Shown here in pieces: positions 31,671 to 35,387 of a stretch of DNA of 35,387 nt (its first letter is position 1; each line of letters starts with the position of its first letter). The position numbers and the translations under genes are program-made. This DNA comes from Hirudo medicinalis. Lineage: Eukaryota > Annelida > Clitellata > Hirudinida > Hirudinidae. The notes beneath the pieces were generated by a model that worked only from the letters and a program-made list of their open reading frames with translations, had not been told where the DNA came from and ran no database searches. The stretch covers positions 292,028 to 327,414 of the forward strand of contig MPNW01000392.1 in assembly GCA_011800805.1 (NCBI GenBank). The letters are read 5' to 3'.

Positions 31671-32215
31671 CTATCCTGTCCTATGCTGTCCTATCCTGTG
31701 ATATCCTATCCTGTCCTATCCTGTCTTATCCTATGCTGTCCTATCCTGTGATATCCTATCCTGTCCTATCCTGTGATATCCTATCCTGTCCTATCCTGTC
31801 TTATCCTATGCTGTCCTATCCTGTCCTATCCTGTGATATCCTATCCTGTCCTATCCTGTCTTATCCTATGCTGTCCTATCCTGTCCTATCCTGTGATATC
31901 CTATGCTGTCCTATCACATCTTATGCTGGCCTATTATATCCTGTGATATCCTATGCTGCCCTATCATATCTTATGCTGGCCTATTATATCCTGTGATATC
32001 CTATGCTGTCCTATGATATCCTGTCCTATCCTATGCTGTTCTATGATATCCTGTGATATCCTATGCTGCCCTATGATAACCTGTGCTATCATAAGCTGTC
32101 CTATGATATCATATGCTATTCTACTCTGTCCTATGCTGTCCTATGATATCCTATGCTATTCTACTCTGTCCTATGCTGTCCTATGATATCCTGTGCTATC
32201 CTGTGCTATCCCATG
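31671..32215. repeat. CTATCCTGTC-family minisatellite, about 545 bp
   Basis: Built from 5-bp words (CTATC, CTGTC, CTATG, CTGTG, ATATC) arranged as 10-bp units and higher-order blocks. The left part (to about 31915) is dominated by CTATCCTGTC; the right part shifts to CTATGCTGTC and CTATGATATC. The long plus frames (LSYPVLSCDILSCP) are only this repeat. Confidence 0.95.
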
Positions 32216-32690
32216 CGCCAAGGCTTCAGGACTGGTTGACATAGATGGGGGTGATACCTCCCACCTCATCGTTTGAAACACCCCATTCAATCCAGGTAGA
32301 TCCCTAGTTCACCTTTCACCTGTCGGCGTCGCTCATTACAGAGGGTTAGATCGGGACCGCTTTGTTTGATTGGATCAAAGTGGAAATTAACTTTTATTCC
32401 TCCACAGGCATGTGCCCGTACGACCCACCTAAGCACTCACACACACGATCACAACGGTACAATTCTTCAACAAACAGGAGCAACGGTGGTGATGGAAATA
32501 CGTCCCCAAACTCGAGATGTTTGCTTTGGACTGCCTCCCTCTGACGGCTTTTTGATTGTTTCTAATGTTCACCTGCTCAGCAGGAGCTGATTGAAATGAT
32601 TGAATCAATCAATCAATCATTTCTTTCCAAGTTCCAATGGACTCTCAAGACGGAGGATATTAACAATGAGGCAATAAATAATGATAATAA
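32216..32690. other. Moderate-GC stretch, no gene established
   Basis: Short plus-strand frames exist (60-74 codons, 32362-32590), with no recognised motif and no start or splice support. (AATC)n at 32600-32620. Confidence 0.35.
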
Positions 32691-32699
32691 CACAGCAAC

Positions 32700-32862
32700 A
32701 ACAACAATAATATTAATATATTATATAATATTATATAAATTATAATATTATTATTAATATTATTCATATTATTTATGTTATTATATTATTCATTATATTT
32801 ATATTTATATTAATAATATAAATAATATGAATAATATTATAAATAATATTAATAACAACAAT
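32700..32862. repeat. AT-only inverted repeat (hairpin or cruciform potential)
   Basis: TTATTAATATTATTCATATT on the left (about 32750) is largely complementary to AATATGAATAATATTATAAA on the right (about 32820-32845), giving an imperfect stem of about 45 bp with an AT-rich loop. Confidence 0.7.
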
Positions 32863-33004
32863 AAAAGCAGAATCAACTGTCACTTGAAACAAGCCTCCCA
32901 GGAAGATGAAAGTGAAAAAATTAATCAGGAAAATGAATGCATTCATGTGTCGAGTGAATGCAATGCATGAAATTTGCATTTTCACCAACATTTTCCACCA
33001 TCCA

Positions 33005-33240
33005 TGACGATGATGATGACGATGACTTTATTAAGAAGACAATTGTGGTGATGATAATGATGACGATGATGTTGGTGGTTTATTAAAATCATAACGTTAC
33101 TTTGAAGATCACGTGATGTAAATCAAATTATTTTCGTTCAGTTAAGTATTTGAAGCAAGTTGGTCAAAAAGATTATTGTTAATTTTCCTTCATCATCATC
33201 ATCATCATCATCATCATCGTCGTCCTCGTCGTCATCATTA
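33005..33240. repeat. (GAT)n-type and (ATC)n microsatellites
   Basis: Short GAT/GAC clusters at 33006-33073 and an ATC/GTC tract at 33189-33240. Confidence 0.85.
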
Positions 33241-33299
33241 TTATCTGATAATCACAACTTCAACCCACAGTTCAACAAGCACAAATTTATTTTTTTTAT

Positions 33300-33786
33300 C
33301 CAGAAGATATTTTTAGAGGATGACGTGAAAGCAACACTGATTGTCATCTCGTGCCAACTGCTTCGACGAGATTCGATTCCAATCGCTCCTTTCCCTCAAC
33401 CAAGCACCTGCCATACAAGATGAGGTGGGGATGAGTTTGGAAATAAAAAATCCAGCGGAGAATGCAGAGGAGAAGAAAAGGTGGCGATTGAGGAGCCGAG
33501 AGTTTGTTGAGATCAAAGTTGTCGGCGTTTGTGATGTCACGCGTGACTCATACCCCGGCATTTGTCATCAAAAGACCCTCACTCTTTTCGCCGCTCGACT
33601 GATCGAGTTCTGAACGAGAACATCCGATTGTCTCCAACTTTTCGTGTCGTAAGTATCATCGCAGAGTCGCCGTTTCGACGGCCGTGGAAACTTCCTGCCC
33701 AAGGACCGTGAAAATGTTGCTTTGTGTTCGACTTTTAAAGTCTGACGTTGTAAGTTGTATTTCCTAAAACCTACCTCGTCCGAGCA
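33300..33786. other. Moderate-GC stretch with overlapping frames on both strands
   Basis: Plus frame 33341-33613 (internal ATG at 33431, MSLEIKNPAENAEEKKRWRL) and minus frame 33313-33561 overlap. I cannot tell which, if either, is coding. Confidence 0.3.
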
Positions 33787-34056
33787 TCAAAGGGCCTCTA
33801 AAAGTTGTGCATTACACTCAATCGTCTGTAATTCTGTAACAAAGAGTGCAAGCAGGAGGCTGAGTAATCCGAATGTCGTTTGAAGTATGAAAGCGATGAT
33901 TACTCCCATGATGAAGGGAAATACCTCACAAACCAACGAAACCCCTCCACCTCGTGGATCTCGAAGTCCACTTCGGTGGGAGTCCACGTTGTTTAAGATG
34001 TTTGCATGGAGACTGGAGATAGCAAGGGTGGATGACGTGATGTATGCGAGGAAGAT
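33787..34056 (-). CDS. Possible exon encoding membrane segments
   Basis: The minus frame is open from just after a TGA at 34057-34059 to a TAG/TGA-type end at 33787 (89 codons). It has a hydrophobic start (IFLAYITSSTLAISSLHANI), a polar loop (NNVDSHRSGLRDPRGGG) and a long hydrophobic stretch (FPFIMGVIIAFILQTTFGLL, then SLLLALFV) before a charged end. This looks like two or three membrane helices. The opposite strand is open over 118 codons in the same place (33887-34243), so only one of the two can be real. No family recognised. Confidence 0.25.
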   Translation of the reverse strand: MFLAYITSSTLAISSLHANILNNVDSHRSGLRDPRGGGVSLVCEVFPFIMGVIIAFILQTTFGLLSLLLALFVTELQTIECNAQLLEAL

Positions 34057-34387
34057 TCAGATACGATATCTTCATAGGAGGAAGGCGCTGACGGAGTTAC
34101 GATTTTCAGATGAAAAGATGCCTCCAATATTCGCATCATCAACTTTCAACGCACCGTGTCGAACGTTCAAGGGAATGATGACAAGAGCGCTTCTGATAAA
34201 TATAAGTTCAGGATCATTCTGCCCTTATCATTATCAAGCGTGACATCTTTTCCATTGATTCATTTCACTTGGAAGGATTTATGGAAGCACGTGTGGTCGC
34301 GAATGAATCACTCCACTATTAAGTTGTATTCCGTTTCAAAGTGCAAAGAGGAATGTAAATCAGAGAGTGGACTTGTTAGGGACAGCA

Positions 34388-34530
34388 ATTAATAACGAGT
34401 CATTAATAATAACAATATAGCAATGTACAGTAACAATGTTATCAATAATAACAATAATAATGTTATTAACACTAACAATAATAATAATATCAACTAATAA
34501 CAAGTTTTAATTATTAACAAGCAATTAATA
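34388..34530. repeat. AAT/AAC-rich tract
   Basis: Low-complexity TAATAACAATAATAATGTTA-type sequence just before the small ORF at 34548. Confidence 0.8.
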
Positions 34531-34547
34531 ACTTGTAACAAGAGGAC

Positions 34548-34724
34548 ATGAGCACCGACACGAGACACCTTCGCACGAGTATTGAATATAACGACGACAT
34601 CACATCATCACAAGAGCACATCATCGCAGCAGCTCGACGTTGCATCGTCCTGGACAAGTGGCAGAGTACTTTGAAGTCGGACACTTTGAGGGTAACCATA
34701 GTAACAGGATCGGACGCCTACTAA
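34548..34724 (+). CDS. Possible small ORF or first coding exon
   Basis: An ATG at 34548 opens 58 codons (MSTDTRHLRTSIEYNDDITS, continuing to SDTLRVTIVTGSDAY and TAG). Composition is coding-like (varied codons, amphipathic EHIIAAARRCIVLDKWQSTL) in contrast to the AAT-rich sequence just before it. A GAGG followed by GTAACC inside it could be a donor, making it the first exon of a gene to the right. No homology recognised. Confidence 0.22.
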   Translation: MSTDTRHLRTSIEYNDDITSSQEHIIAAARRCIVLDKWQSTLKSDTLRVTIVTGSDAY

Positions 34725-34971
34725 TTGGTCGATAGCTTGTTCGAACAATTGGAAACAGACCAGGGCTGACACTCAAAGGTTAAATGCTTGCTACACGTCA
34801 CTCCTAATTAAGAGGAACTCGCGGTCGATTGGTCTGAGGATTGGTCTGAGGTAGGATTGGTCTTATTAGGATTGGTCTTATTAGGAGTCGAGAATGAAAG
34901 ACTTCTGCTTAGTGAGGCCACTTCTTTCCAGTGCCTGACGATGGATATGTCCGAATGCAAGGAGTGTAATG

Positions 34972-35042
34972 ATATCGATGATGATGATGATGGCGATGAC
35001 GATGACGATGATGATGACGATGACGACGGTGATGATGACGGT
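34972..35042. repeat. (GAT)n/(GAC)n microsatellite
   Basis: About 23 units giving poly-Asp on + and Ser/Ile/Val frames on -. Confidence 0.93.
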
Positions 35043-35185
35043 GCCGCGATAAACAGGTTGCAATAATAGTAATAATTATTAATAATATAATTCAAGTCGT
35101 TGTTGATTGGTTGCAATTAGAATATTGTAAATTTAATGAATTATTCTCGGGGATTAGAATGCATTTCGAAAAGTCCTTATTGACG

Positions 35186-35387
35186 CAGGGCCGCCGACAG
35201 AAATATCGGGTCCCTAGGCACGTCGGCCACGGGCCCCTAAATAAATTAGAGATTTAATAAATTAGGGATTTATTTAGCCACCCAAAATTCCGAGGACCCC
35301 TCGCAATATCCGAGTTGCTTCGCGTAACCTGTGCACTTACAAGCAACCAAGTTATGTCAATTCGGCAAGAGAAAATCAAAAAAAGAT
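35186..35387. mobile_element. Possible DNA-transposon terminus running off the window
   Basis: An abrupt change from AT-rich DNA to CAGGGCCGCCGACAG with GGGTCCCTAGGCACG and GGGCCCCT, the style of hAT-like transposon ends (CAGGG start). The other end is outside the window, so this is only a suspicion. Confidence 0.25.

Noticed and set aside
31580..32186. Tyr/Ser/Cys/Leu-rich proteins
   Set aside because: Translation of the CTATCCTGTC minisatellite.
33787..34056. Orai or tetraspanin assignment for the membrane-like frame
   Set aside because: Hydrophobic pattern is suggestive, but no diagnostic motif of either family is present.

Overview
This is a metazoan nuclear window. It is AT-rich, packed with (AAT)n, (GAT)n and other simple repeats, and its genes are split by many GT-AG introns. 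Two clustered acetylcholine-receptor-like genes, short introns and an otherwise invertebrate character suggest a lophotrochozoan such as an annelid (possibly a leech). The sequence alone does not prove this.

Layout. 1-7.0 kb holds no gene I can defend. It carries micro- and minisatellites, a candidate non-autonomous DNA transposon (about 4354-5058), a SINE-like fragment near 6.65-6.75 kb and one TATA-type promoter candidate. 7.1-8.4 kb (+) holds a three-exon gene of unknown function (about 288 codons, all splice phases consistent). It converges with an ADCK5-type mitochondrial UbiB-family kinase gene on the minus strand (coding 14808 to 8997, 15 coding exons, 591 residues, apparently complete, with one GC-AG intron). 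15.9-17.0 kb is transposon debris: a MULE-type transposase fragment (-) and a frameshifted non-LTR reverse transcriptase fragment (+). 18.85-26.12 kb (+) holds two complete tandem genes for nicotinic-type Cys-loop receptor subunits (492 and about 524 residues). They have seven exons each; four internal exons have identical lengths (45, 107, 271, 268 nt), so they arose by gene duplication. Both lack the vicinal cysteines of alpha subunits, and the second has also lost other agonist-site aromatics. 26.56-27.63 kb (-) is the main exon of an Sp-family (Sp5-like) zinc-finger transcription factor; its first coding exon was not found. 28-35.4 kb holds minisatellites, AT-rich hairpins, an assembly gap (30277-30387) and only weak coding candidates.

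The recognised genes do not form one pathway. They are a mitochondrial kinase-like protein, a small receptor-subunit cluster and a developmental transcription factor. All exon joins were worked out by hand from reading-frame continuity, splice-site sequence and recalled family sequence; no alignment was run. I found no CRISPR array, operon or obviously new defence-type system. The most unusual items are the receptor pair with decayed ligand-binding residues and the unknown 7-8 kb gene.
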